A stretch of 64,000 nt of DNA from Scatophagus argus. Lineage: Eukaryota > Chordata > Actinopteri > Scatophagidae. The stretch covers positions 5,696,055 to 5,760,054 of the forward strand of contig NC_058508.1 of the NCBI RefSeq assembly GCF_020382885.2. Reading direction: 5' to 3'. The notes beneath the pieces were generated by a model that saw only the letters and a list, made by a program, of their open reading frames with translations, was not told where the DNA came from and did not search any database. The position numbers and the translations under genes were made by a program. Shown piece by piece: positions 14,798 through 27,400 of this stretch. Each line of letters opens with the position of its first letter. Position 1 is the first letter of the stretch.

Positions 14798-16640
14798 ACA
14801 TAGAGGTAAGGACCCTTTCTTTCTGTTAGAGTTTACAGCAGGTCTTGTTGCACACTGCTGCATTTGTGAGAGATTTGTAGAAGGCTTTTTGTGGCTTCAG
14901 AGGGAGCTGTGTGAAGTCTCAAGTGATGTCACTTGAGTCAGCATTGATCTGAAAACTCCAAGTTTGGAAGTGAAAAAAAAAACAACAAAATCTGGAGGTG
15001 TGAGGTGAGAAAGAAGTGAGCTTATCAGACTTCATCTCTGATTCAGACAAGAAGCTGCAGACTGCATTAGCCACTACCAGCATAACACATGAACATGTGT
15101 GGGTGGAAACATCACGATGAAACAGTGTTTGCACCGATTGCTGAAGAGGAGCAGGCGTCAGAAACCCCAAAACTTTCTGTCTACACTAATCTGACCACCT
15201 CCAGGTTGTATGATCCTAATATACCAGGTTATATTCTACATTTTCCGTGATACACTTGGTACATTCACAGTTTTTGTTGAGGCTGTTTATTCAACTTTGA
15301 ACAATGTAACTCTGCAGCTACACTATGTCTTTCAGTTTAAGTGCTGGAGAGAGAGTCTATGTCAGTGTTTGAATCAAACCAATATGAACCCTCACAATTA
15401 CCATTAACAACGTGACTAATCAGGGTCCAGGTTTTGGCTTCATCGGTATTATACATCATGAGTTCTGCCTTTGGTTGCAACAAAACTAATGCATGACACT
15501 AGTGATTGAAAGACATCTTATTGACGCTTGATTTAAATCGATTTGTGTAACATACCTATTGTTATATGGCTTACCTTTGTGTTGATGATATTGTTCCTTT
15601 AAAGTAAAAAGCAGTACAAATCTCATTTAATGCAGTATACATAGCACTTAAATGCATCAATTCAGTTTCAAAAATGAAACTTTAATAACCTGTCTTGGGT
15701 GCCTTTAAAGAAATACTCTGAATTTTGGTAGCTTAATATCAGTTATATTATTATTTACTGTTATGTGCACATTTTAAGCTACTATGAGTGTGTTTCTGTC
15801 AGTCAGAAGTCTGTATGCCACTATCCCTCTGTTCAATTGAAGTCAAGATTTAAAACTACACAGGTAACTCCAGCTGGGCGACACAGAGTGAACCTAATAT
15901 CAGAGCGGTGTATTCAAAATAAACTGTTGCGGTTAGAAGCACCAGCAGTCCCAGAAAATATATCAGCATTAGGCGAACACCTGCAGATTTAAACTCTGAT
16001 GTCCCATATATGTTTGAACAGTTTTATTCTTTTATCTGTCAGGATTTCCTCCCTGCAAATCTGAGAAAGGAGAACTGGGACAGAGCTTCTAACAGCTGCC
16101 TTTGTATCTGCAGAGCCTGTTTGTGCAGTTCTCCTCGTGAGCGTCATTCATCGCCGTGCAGCAGAAATGCAAGAGGACCTGTGTGTACAGTGGCACTTAG
16201 TCATTGCAGATGTTTGATTCAAAGCGAAACACTGTTTGTTACATGCAGCACACCGTTCTTGATCAAGTCGTTTCAAAACTGACAGCCAGTCATCACATGA
16301 CTTTGAGACCTTAATCTGGATTCAACAGGATCTTTACTTGGTTGTCGTGACTCACGGAAACCACATCATCGTCCTGCTTAGAGATGGAACACAAGGTCAA
16401 AGAAGAGCCGAGGTTGCTGTGCATGTGTTTGAGTCGAGTGCTTTACTGCGTCATTTTCACTATTCGTGTTTAAGCTGTGAACTGGTTGGACATCAAAGCT
16501 GAATTCATCCTCATGTGAAATCATTTGTGTTCATGCAGCAAATAAGATGTGTTCAGAAAGTTTAAACCCACGTTGACTTGCTGTGTCGCTCTCAAATCAT
16601 GTGCAACGAAAATAAAATGTTGTGAATAAGTATATGGGAC
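14798..16640 (+). other. tgfbr3l: Probable tgfbr3l 3' UTR
   Basis: There is no coding signal. A canonical AATAAA lies at 16611-16616, making a roughly 1.8 kb 3' UTR plausible. The ORFs here are short and unrelated to anything I know. Confidence 0.45.
16611..16616 (+). terminator. Polyadenylation signal AATAAA (candidate for tgfbr3l)
   Basis: Exact AATAAA followed by a T/G-rich stretch; the first clear one on this strand in an otherwise non-coding 1.8 kb after the stop codon. Confidence 0.45.
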
Positions 16641-17759
16641 TGTAACGTATATTAAAATATTTGTTTAAACTTATACATTATGTTTGGCGTTTTAGAGGCA
16701 AACTGTGAACACACTACTGACATACACGCACTTTTACCACATAATGTTGATGTTGATAATGTGTTAGCAAACAGCAGAATCAATCTGGAGTTATGTTGCT
16801 GTTTACCTGATGTTTTAGCCCTGTGTTGGTCTCCATGAAGTCCAGAAAAGAATATTTTTGCTGATTAAATGCTCTGGTAGGTTAGCTTGCAGTCGTAGAA
16901 AAAGTACTTAAGTAGAATTAATATTACCACAGTGCTGAAAAACCAGAATTAAAAGTCCTGCAAAATAAATCTACAAAAATATTAGCATCAGATATATTTA
17001 AAGTATTTTTTTTTTTAAGTTTTAAAGTTTTTCTCAGGAATTAAACTTAATAAGAGCAGTGAGTGAACCAAAACGTTGAAGTTATGTCCATAAAACCATT
17101 TTGGTGAAATATGTTCCAGTGCTTGAAGAGGGATCATTGATATTTTTAATCCAGTCTATTCATTGTTAATATGAAAAAAACTGATCAGTGCAGCTTTAAA
17201 CTGAAGTAATTTTGATGTAACATCTGCTGATTGTGGCTTAGACATGGCCCTGAAAATCCATGTGTATGTTTCCTTTTTAGAAAGTAATTTCAAAACTAAC
17301 CTTGTGTACAGGCAGTAGAACATCCTGAATGATGACTGAATGACCATCCATTACCTGTCAGGAGCCCAGCTGCAGTGTATTATGGGTGACTGCTTCATTC
17401 AGTAATGGAGGAGTCCGTCTCACAAATGCATTGCTGCACTCACACAGCTTTCTGAGTAAATATGGTTCGTGAAAATCACAGTTGATGATGTTAAGAACAT
17501 CATCAACATCATGGAAACAAGTAGCAAATCTGTCACGATTTTTGGCAGTTCAATAAGGACACTAAGCAGGCGGTAGAAGAAACAAATAACGAGTTGAACT
17601 AAAGAAACACAGGTAACACAGGAAACAGGTGGGAGAAAAAAAACCCACAGACCATACATGGCACATGAGAAGGCACAAGTATACAGTACAAACATTTGGA
17701 GCTTTTTAAGTTCAAAAACACAAACCAAAGAGACAAAACAAGCCTTTACTCAACCATGT
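16641..17759. other. Spacer between the convergent tgfbr3l and gfi1-like genes
   Basis: AT-rich and non-coding. Around 16880-16990 it resembles a dispersed teleost repeat (AAAAGTACTTAAGTAGAA), also seen in weaker form near 29780-29870. No gene is supported. Confidence 0.5.
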
Positions 17760-17765
17760 TTTATT
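17760..17765 (-). terminator. Polyadenylation signal AATAAA of the gfi1-like gene
   Basis: TTTATT on the + strand, about 107 bases past the stop codon on the gene strand; the first AATAAA met there. Confidence 0.6.
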
Positions 17766-17871
17766 GGTATTTATCTCCCATTTTCCTGTCATTACTTGAT
17801 ACATATTTTTCTGACTTTTACAATTACAAATTGGAAATTATCTACAAATGCCACTTCAGGCAGTTTAACCA

Positions 17872-20450
17872 TCACTTCATTGCTTTATGGACTAAGCTTT
17901 GAGTATAAATGTCTCCGTGGTCACACTGCGTCTCTTGGTGGCGCTGTAGGTCAACCCTGCGCTGGAAGCTGCGCTGACAGCGGGGGCAGCTGAAGGGCCG
18001 GTAGCCGCTGTGCTTTCTGCTGTGGGTGATGAGGTTGGAGCTTTGACTGAATCCTTTACCGCACACCTTGCACACATGCGGTTTTTCACCTGAGGGGAGA
18101 GCGGAGGGAGAATGTAGGCAGGATACAATGCTTCAGAGCAACAGTTTGAACGTTGAACGCAGCACAGTTTATTTACTGCTGTGTTCACTCACCTGTGTGT
18201 ATGAAAGTGTGTTTCTTCATATCTGACTTCTGGTGGAACCTTTTACCACAGTACTGGCAGGGGTAGGGCCGTGTGTCTGAGTGGATGAGGAGGTGTGTGG
18301 ACAGTGTGGACGAGCGCTTGAACACCTTTCCACACACCCTGCAGCCAAAGCTACGCTCCTGAACACACACATGGTACAGAAGAATATGTGTACACACACA
18401 CAGACATCAAGACAAACCGAGATTTCTTTCAGAGTTCGCAATGAGTCGCGTTTATAATGAAAAGTATTTAAAAAAATATTGCCCCTGTGTGCTGTGTACT
18501 GTACCTTAGCTCTACCATAGCTGCCTATTGGTCTGAAGCCAAAGGGCATATGTGGTGTTGCTGTGACTGAGGGTGACCTGATGAAGGGGACCGAGCTGTG
18601 GATGTGATCCTGCAGGCTTGCTTCTGATATTAGACCTTCTGACAGAGACTGAGTGAGACAACGAGACAGCACAAAACAACAAAAATAAATAATGAGAAGG
18701 CTCGTTACACTTTCAGGTCCCTCCTATCAAGTGAAACTTGCAGCCAGCATGGCTCACTATTTCCAGGCTGTGATCAGTAACTTCCTGGAGTCCCCACTGG
18801 TTGCCATGCAGTCTGACTTATAAAACCTAGTAAAACGGCTCCTTTTTGCTCCTTTTTGCATGGATTAAGTAAACAAGATGTTAACTGGCTGCTCGAGTGT
18901 TACAGTTGATGTTAGCTGGATATTGGTACCCTAGAACCAGACAAGCTGTTGTCAGTTTTTAGTAGCTATGCTATGCTAAGCTAAGCTAACTGTACAGAAA
19001 TGAGAGTGCTATCCATCTTTTCATCTCTCTGCTTTAAAGTGAATAAGCATATTTCCCGAGATTATTCCTTTACAGATCAGTTGGATCATCACCATGATTG
19101 ATATACAACCAGGCTAATATTAATTTATTACATATCTGTGTATTAATTAATGTGAGCATGAGCCAGCAATTAACAAGAACAGCTGAAGAACTTGACTGAG
19201 GTCAATTCGAAACAATGGCACCATTACAAACTTATTATTGAGCTAAATATTTTTATGGTCACTATTGCAGTTATTACATAACTAATATAACTATCCAGTG
19301 TCAATCAGGTTGTTGTCAGGTGGACGGTGAGATTTATTAAATTCACTCCACATTTTACATAATCTGCAAATACTTTTTTTAAATCCCCAAACAACTCAAA
19401 TGTAAATTAGGTTAATGATCACAATTTTTTCTACTCACAATTTATTTATTTTTTTGGTAGATTCTTGGATGTTCTTTCTTTAGATGTTCTTTCTCATAAA
19501 AATCAAGTATAAATTATATATCTTCTCTCCATACTTTCCACTGGCACAAATGCTGACCAGTCATTTTTTTTTATATTACCACTTTGTTCACAAAAACTCT
19601 CTCAGCAACAGATGAATTCAGTCAGACCCCTAAAGCACCTATGGCACTCACAGATTTCATTCTCCCACCCTGCTGTGTCACCTCTAACATGTCCCAGGGT
19701 CTTTGTCGTGGCAGTTACAGCAGCTTCTAGTTTTCATTCTCTCTCCAGTTCTCACCATCCAGGGGCCTCTTACCTTTTCACAGAGCAGACACTCGCTGAC
19801 GGGAGATTTGAGGTCAGTGTGCGATGTGTGGTTGAGTAGCATGAAGACCAGTCTCTCCAGTTTTCTCTCTCTTTCAGATGCCTGGTGCCTGTCTGCCGAC
19901 CAAGGTGAGGTGCCTCTGCCCTCCATGGGAGCTTTTGTTTCAACATGAAGGGAGGATGATAATGTAGACGTCTTTAGTTTAGAGTTTAGAAAATTGTTGA
20001 GAATGAGTATCGATTCCGGCTTTGTTAGGGTCTTTCCTTTCAATATTAGTTTTCACGTTCTCTTACGAACTTTAATGTTACCATCATCATCTCCCCTTTA
20101 TGACTAAGTCACATAATATATACTTACTGCAGTCAAGTCAACAAATAATAAAAAAAGGAAAAGAAAAGAAAAAAGTATTGGCTACCTGAAGACCAAAGAA
20201 CGTCTGTGAGGGCACTCTGAGACTGTGCTGCCATCCCATCCCACTGTGAGCAGGCTTCACCCATAAAGTCTTTGGCCCCTTCTGGAGATAAAGGCTGCGC
20301 AGCATCTTTAAGATCCATCCCGTCCTGTCCCATTACATGCTGCTGAGGCTGGTCTGTGTCTGTTTGGATCCGGGAGTGTTGTCTAAAGGAGTCCTTGAAC
20401 GGGCCAGGTACATGAATCCTTTTACTCCTGACGAGGAATGACCGTGGCAT
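17872..20450 (-). CDS. gfi1-like: Gfi1-family SNAG-domain zinc-finger repressor with degenerate fingers 1-2, 316 aa
   Basis: Nuclear DNA-binding repressor of the GFI1/GFI1B/Senseless family. Exons in transcript order: 20450..20186, 19931..19774, 18648..18505, 18358..18193, 18089..17872; total 951 nt with exact phases. The start is fixed by the SNAG box [11 protein letters not shown], the module that recruits LSD1/CoREST. The family normally has six C2H2 fingers. Fingers 3-5 are nearly identical to GFI1 ([42 protein letters not shown]). Finger 6 ends HQETQC, so Cys takes the place of the last His. The exon for fingers 1-2 is kept in frame, but after CLLCEK it lacks the finger-2 cysteines and a proper finger-1 histidine pair. 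A 5' UTR exon probably ends at 21280. GFI1B and GFI1 are less likely because of this divergence and because the neighbours match 19p13. Confidence 0.88.
18930..19085 (-). repeat. Dispersed teleost repeat (family A), reverse copy, in a gfi1-like intron
   Basis: The reverse complement reads as a low-stringency copy of a repeat seen elsewhere in the window, with phrases such as GGGAAATATGCTTATTCAC, then ACTCTCAT, then TTAGCTTAGCTTAGCAT. It lies in the intron between the second and third coding exons (18649-19773). Confidence 0.6.
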
Positions 20451-21430
20451 GGCAGAATGGTGACTGAGGGAGATGATGAGGTAAAAATCCTGCAGAATAA
20501 ACCTGCAGGAGTCTGAAAAGTCAGCTCTTTCATGTCACTTTTAGAGCCTCACACGCTCAGATGTCACACACCTGTTGGTACATGTTCAGTTACAATGCCA
20601 AAGCTTGAGGTTTCCTTAACAAATACAGCCTGCCACCTGCAAAAAAGGTTTCAGGGTTTTCACTGTGGATAACCCTGCTGTGGTGTTGTCAAACAGCTTC
20701 TAAACTGACACAATGATGCACTTTTTATATTCCCTTTGAGCTGCATAGATCCTATTTAAACATTTAGAACAACAGCAGAATCATTTTAAATTTTTTGGGA
20801 CACATATTTCCACATCACCAAAACTAAACAAATCAGTAAAGTGTAATTGTTAACACTGAATTTATGATTTCATCACAAGATATTTGGCAAATAATTTCTT
20901 AAAACTGCTTTGGTATAATTTGATTTTACCGTGATCAGTGAGGGTAAACAAGAAAAAGGGGAGCCTGAAAGAAATACTAAAATTGACAACAAAACCACAG
21001 TGCACACTATAAACTTAATTTTGCCAAACTTATTTCAGTTTTTTGCCAATGACTCTGCATTGTATATAAGCCTCCGTGACAACAGTGACTGATTTAGAAA
21101 CCTCTTGATCATGTAATTCTATAAATTAATATCCTTCACGGCTGGAAGTTGTTGTAATATGCTAGTAGATTCTCATTGCTGTAGGTAAATTACAAAGCAA
21201 ACAACATAAAAAAGAAAATGTGGAAAATAGATAACTTGATACTACAGGAGTGAGATTTCAGCTGAATTAATGATCTTACCTCTGTAATGCGCAGCTGAAT
21301 GTTGAAAGCGTTTCTTGTGTCTTCCTTGCTGGCGACGTCCTCTTTTCTCTTTCTCACACCCAACAACTGATGACATGACTCAAAGAGATTTGATTTGATT
21401 TTGGCTGCTGAGGCTTGTGGGACGGAAGGT
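20451..21430 (-). other. 5' region of the gfi1-like gene: leader part, intron and probable 5' UTR exon
   Basis: On the minus strand the start-codon exon begins at 20491 after acceptor TTTATTCTGCAG. A well-formed donor (CAGAG then GTAAGATC) places the left end of an upstream noncoding exon at 21280; its right end is unknown, somewhere below about 21430. The intron between (20492-21279) is AT-rich with nothing else recognisable. Confidence 0.5.
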
Positions 21431-24400
21431 ATTGGAGGGAAAAAAAATGCCTAGAAATAATTTAAAACTAATATTTGTAAACAAAGTCCTCCACAGTCTC
21501 TCTCCTTTGTTGTTATCGAAATGTTGATAAATAATAATAAATAATGATAAAAAAATATCAAAACAAACTTAAACTTTGGTCGACTCTATACTTAGGGTTT
21601 GGACCCAGTATGAATAAATATGTCTTGCACCAAAGTCAAGATGAAACCTTAATTACTGTGGGCAAATATGATTGTGTCATGGCTGGATATTCAACTGTGA
21701 TGACTGTTGATGTGGGTGGAATCATAAATACACTAAGCATCCTTTGGAAATTTTGAATATCTCATCGTTCTCATGTGAACATGTGAACCTTTACAGTTAA
21801 GGTGCCAGTTACACTCTTTTAAACTGTGTGTGTGTGTGTGGGTGTGTGTCTGTGTGCGCTCTTATGTGGTATCCAGCCATCCCACACAGTTCCAGCTGTG
21901 AGAGCAGGAAGATTTTTATTCTATTTTCACCAATATCACCGAAAGCACCGAACTAAAGCCTAACTAACCTTTTCGTCAGTGAGACACTGAAGATAATTAA
22001 CAATGTTTTATTGGACAGGCAGATCCACAGCGAGCTTTTATTGTAATACTTTATCTTTATTTGTAATCTTCTAATAAACTAACCATTATCAAATAATGAA
22101 TACGTAGCTGTTAATAAAGTTAATCTTAGTTTTAATTTGCTATGTCATTTGTAAGCCATCACAATAAACAATTTATGGCAATTTACACAAAAATTTTTAA
22201 CTGCAGATTAACTTGTGTGTATATATGATGATGTGTGAAATGTAGCGCCAAATGATAATGTCTGAGTCATCGTGTTGTTTGTGGCTTGTCAATACAACTT
22301 ACAGAGTTCCTTCTCCTTACTAAACAGACATGCAGCATCCACACCCTGAACATTTACCAGAACATGACTAACTGATTCAAATATTCGAGGTCTAAATGGA
22401 GAACTCTCAAATCCGTTTGAACTTTTACAAATCATCTGTAGGGAATTTGTTAGATTGTATCAACACTGTTTGTAAATGACATGTTAAATGTTCCTATCAG
22501 TGCCTTCAGTACTCTCAGGACCTTTATCATTTACAAACATTTTGCAAACATGTGGTGTATCGTTTTCAAAATTACTCATTAGTTTACTATTCATTATCTG
22601 CATCATTTATTAGTAAATTATAGAGCCTTTTCCAGACAAAAATCAGTAGTCACAAAATTTAATCAATAAGTGACTTTGAGCCACGTTTGTGATTAGAAAA
22701 TAAATTAGCATTGTATGGACACTGGAAGAATTATAAACCTATGCTCTTAAAAAGAACAATGAAGTACACAAACACTGGAGAAAGAAATCAAGTTTTGCTA
22801 CGTCATACTCTGGTGATCATTCAAAAAATGCTGCTGAATACTTCATTGAAATTGATTACTCATACCACTATACCATAATAGCAGCACTCAGTCTTACATG
22901 AGTGTTTAATAGACAGGAAGAACTGGCTAATTAAAGGAAACAGAGCAGGGAAAGACAATGATTATTCATCGTGAAGACACAGACAGAAATGCTATCAAAT
23001 ATCAGGTCAGTGAACTTCTCTGCTCACCCTGAATCAAAACTACCTGAACAAAATGTAAACGTGAACTCTACTGAATCTTTTCTTTACCAAAATTCTTCTT
23101 TACCAAAACTCATAACAGCAGAACTAATGAGGTCTCTGCTCTTCATACAAAGCATTTCAATTCCAGTCCAAATGGACTGACAACAGGACATTATGAAAGG
23201 GCTTAAACTGTTTCGGATATTTGTTTTAAAATTTGAAACAGGATAAATCTATCCAGGTTGGATTTATATAACCTTCACAAACTACACTTTGGCTGATGTA
23301 TCGTACCTCCTGCAGGACCATCAGCAGAAAAGCATGTCCGGTTCAAACCCGTTTTTTTCTTTCTGACTAAAGATTCTTGACAAGAAATAGTAATACATGA
23401 AATTGTTTTCCAAATGTGCATCTGTCAAATCCTGACGTCTCAATCTGACCGCAGATTGAAATCAAATCATCGAGGGACGCATATGAACCAGAACCATAGC
23501 ATTTCTCAATGTGACTGTATTTCTATAAACATCTCATTTGACTCCTGGAGTGAGCAGCATAAAATGGAGCTGGGTTCGCCTTGATGTGCATGAAGAGAGG
23601 TAAGTCAGAGCACTGTGGTTCATGTGGTGGGGGGCTTGCAACCTTCTCCCAGGGGCTGTCAGGGAGAGCAGACGAGAGGAGTGCATGAAGCTGAGACGGG
23701 ATGGTGGGTTCAGTGGGTTTCTGCCTCATTCGTTTTGAGGGGTTAAGGGGCTTCTTTTTCCCCTGATGATGGTACAAACCTGCCTTTCTAGGAACCTGAA
23801 ACTCACGGTGGTGGAGGTGGAGAAAGGAGTCAAATGCTCATGTTCTGTTTCAGATGTTTACTACCGCGTTATGGTAATTAAGTTAGAGAAATGATTCATG
23901 TACATATATGTACATTAATAACTGCTAATTAAAATCAACAATATTTGTTTTGAATTACATTATCTAAGATGTCCTTTCATACAGTGTTTTCCAAATGTAG
24001 AGCAAAGCTGTAAAATGTCAACCATCAATCAACATCATCAAACATCAAACATGACATGTTTCCGGTACCTTTACCTACACAGTGGGGTGCAGAGGTTTGT
24101 TTTAAGGTTGTACAGGGGGTTTCTGTTCAAGTTTGCATTTCTATCAGTAAACAAAATGACAGTCTTCCGGCTCTTTAAAGGGGCACTCCACAAATCTTAT
24201 GTAATTGAAACTTTTGATTTTAAAAGACAAATGCAACATTCTCAGACTATGAATTGACTATGAATTCATTGTCAGTAAAATGCAATCTCAGTTAAGGATT
24301 TTGCAGCTTCAGCCACACATGGTCTGTACAGCCAGTCAGTTAAGTGGCTCAGTTGAGCTGCAATGTAAAGTAAAGCTGTAAAGTAATGCTTCAAACTTAA

Positions 24401-25734
24401 AATGTGACTGCAGCTCAGAAATATTAAAGAATTAATGAAAACAAGAAAATAATGACTTTGCACAATTTGAGTCTATCTTCACAATTTGTCTCACCATATG
24501 CATCTACTGTATATACATGCATACATGCATGCTGGGAAAAGCTTTGCTGACAAGATAGAAGACAGTAAGGGACAAGTCCAGTAACAGAAGAGCATATGCA
24601 CACATGTACACAGATAACATCACAGCAGTGCAGCACAATTTTTGTCCTCTATATATTGCTGAATCACAATATATTACAATAACATGTTTTAGATGGAATA
24701 AATGTAACAAATATGTTGCGTGATGGCAGACACACACACACACTGCAAGTGTGTAAACATCAAATTTTTAAGCAGCAACAGGGTCAGGTCACAGTTTCAA
24801 CTCTTTGGTGTTTTCTGCGTTGTTGCTGATGGCTTACTGTGGTTTCAGTCAGGGGATTTGACGAATGAAGTGCTGTGCCACTTTCTCACGGCCAACAACT
24901 TCTCTATCTTTCTGTCACCAGTTTACCCCCACCCACCCATTTTACACTCATTTCCTCAAAGCTTTTCAACTTTCTCTCACTTTGGTTGGCAAAAGAGCAA
25001 AGGTTACGGACAGTGCAGGACTTTCTTTTGCTTGTTAAGCGAGTGAAACGAAATGAAAAAAAAAAGTGTGAGAATTGCCCCCCCCCAGTGAATTATGTAC
25101 ACGAAACATAATCTATATTTACTATAGCCATGGGAGCTATGGACTGTACCGCTTCTCAATATCACAATATATCACATGTCATACTGAGGTAAAGTCACAA
25201 CATTCTTAACCTGTCCTGTGCCTCTCTCTGAACAGGAAGCAAGTATGCAACTGAGGTATTTGTCTCTCTGTGTTACAGCTTATCACATCCTCCTACTCTT
25301 TTCAATCGATTGCTGTCAGATTGAAAACATCACAGATTCAGATTAAAATCAGTTGTAGAGTTTTCCATTGCAGGAGTTACTAACAGTGCATTTTTGTAGT
25401 CAAATTAAGTGCCCTGTGTGTAAAAATAAATTACTTACATAAATATGTTCCATTCTCGGTGAACAAATGTACAACACCACTTAGGCAATGATGATGACAA
25501 AGATGAAGTGATGGGCATCCCCACTCCTACACACAAAGCCAACTCTCTCGAAGATTTGTCTCACTCTGATAATGCAGGGTTACAGAAAGGTAAAGGGGTG
25601 TGAGAACTCTAAAATGGCATGGTACCCAAGGTAGTCACTGCCTACATCTGTAAAATTGGTGGTGGTATGTATATAGAGAGAGTTTAAATATCTAACCATG
25701 CACATAAACAGTCAATATATTATTTTATCTTATA

Positions 25735-26285
25735 TAGCCTAATTATTATATGCTGTCATTGCCACATTCATCTTGATGTCTGAACAGATTAGAGCAACAC
25801 TAGCATTGTATCAAAAAAGACTTTAGAGTCTGTAGCCCTGCTAGTAGTTCTGTAAGGCTGTACTTAGAACTGTGGTGCTTTGATGCTAAATGCTAACATC
25901 AGCATGCTAATGCGATGCTAACCTGTTAATGTTTTAGCAGATGTACAGTATGCTTATCATGTTGATCATAGTTAAGTTAGCATATAAACATGCTATTAGT
26001 AAATATATGATTATATATTATATAATTATTGTATGCTGTGATTGCCATACTCATCTTGGTGTCCAGACAGATTAGAGCAACACTAGCATTGCATCAAAAT
26101 AGACTTCAAAGTCTACAGACAGACTACCATGGGAGGCTGTATTGAGGACAATGGTGCTTTGATGCTAAATGCTACCATGCTAATCAGCATACTAACATCA
26201 GCATGCTAGCACAACAGGTATACAGTATGCTTATTATGCTCATTATAGTCAAGTTAGGGTTTGCTAGTTAGTGCACAACACATAA
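25735..26285. repeat. Diverged tandem duplication, unit about 295 bp
   Basis: Unit 1 (about 25735-25990) and unit 2 (about 26028-26285) share the same phrases in the same order: AGATTAGAGCAACACTAGCA, then TGGTGCTTTGATGCTAAATG, then a GCATGCTA-rich block, then ACAGTATGCTTAT. They differ by scattered substitutions and small indels. Confidence 0.85.
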
Positions 26286-26859
26286 GTAATGTTGATGCTG
26301 TTCTGCAGATAATTGATCATTGATGATCATTGAAACACTGAGTACTGAATAAATTAAAACTTTTCACCAGATGAAAAGTCATTAATGTTCATCCTGAAGA
26401 GGACATGTATGTTTGCATCTCATTTAAAAGCAATCCATTAATTCTTTAGACATTTCATCAAAAAACTAAAAATATCAACTCCAAGTATTATTGAATATAC
26501 AGTGTCTGCAAAGAATTTCATGCCAGTATATCCAGTAATTGTTGAAATATTTCAGTCTGACCAACCAAGCTTTATCAAATAAGTATTTGTACAAATACAA
26601 GGAATTTGAGCCTGGATTAAAGTTGCTCTTAGTTGCTCTCAAGACATCAATACACATTCAGCTAAAAATAGAAGCTAAACAAAGACAGAACAAAAAATAT
26701 ATACAGATTATGAAGTGAAAATATCAGCAACATATACTGTCCACAATTCAAACTGTTTCTCTAAATTGTATAAAAGAAAACAATAGCACAAGTGCTCAGA
26801 GTGCTGACATAAATAATGAGTGATAACATCATAGATTACTTAGTGGTTCAAAGTATTTT

Positions 26860-27110
26860 TCAATTCAATTCAGTTTATTCATATAGCACCATTTCACAAC
26901 AAAAGTCATCTCATGACACTTTTCGATTAGAGCAGGTCTAGACCAAATCTTCAATTAAATTGTAATACAGAGAACCCAACATTCTCCCTTGAGCAAGCAC
27001 TTAGCAACAGTGGCGAGGAAAAACTGCCTTTTAGAAGGCAGAAATCTTGGAGCAGACCCTGACCCTGGCAGTAGTAACCACAGTCATAGATAGATTTGAC
27101 CAGTCCAAAG
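26860..27110 (+). repeat. Common teleost interspersed repeat (noncoding)
   Basis: It starts at CAATTCAATTCAGTTTATTC and contains AGCAGGTCTAGACC, GAGCAAGCACTTAGCAACAG and GTGGCGAGGAAAAACTGCC. I recognise this order from many fish genomes. It has no coding capacity. Its class is uncertain. Confidence 0.65.
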
Positions 27111-27264
27111 ACACATTCAAGATAGATTGCTTTGTAAAACAATCAACTAGTTCTGCTGTTTGCCTCAACGCCATCAGTGCAAAATAAAAATTCTATAAAA
27201 CTCTGTTTCATAGCTTGTGCAGAGCTTTGTTGCCTGAAAAGTTAGGTAATCTGGTGAAATACAT

Positions 27265-27400
27265 TTATATGTTTACTTAAAAAATGTTAGATGATAACAT
27301 TGATACCACTCTCATGTCCACACAGTGCAACGGTAAATATGAGGCTACAGTCAGCAGAAGTTTAGCTTAGCTTAGCATAGATAAGTTAGGTCTCTATTTG
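27265..27400 (+). repeat. Dispersed teleost repeat (family A), partial copy
   Basis: Shares GATACCACTCTCATGTC, GGCTACAGTCAGCAG and TTTAGCTTAGCTTAGCATA with the other copies in this window. Confidence 0.55.

Noticed and set aside
23523-23777. Minus-strand 84-codon ORF
   Set aside because: It has no ATG near its beginning and no recognised motif; kept only as a composition anomaly.
24513-24743. Cys-rich minus-strand ORFs resembling small secreted peptides
   Set aside because: The cysteines come from a CA/TG repeat; there is no start or splice context.
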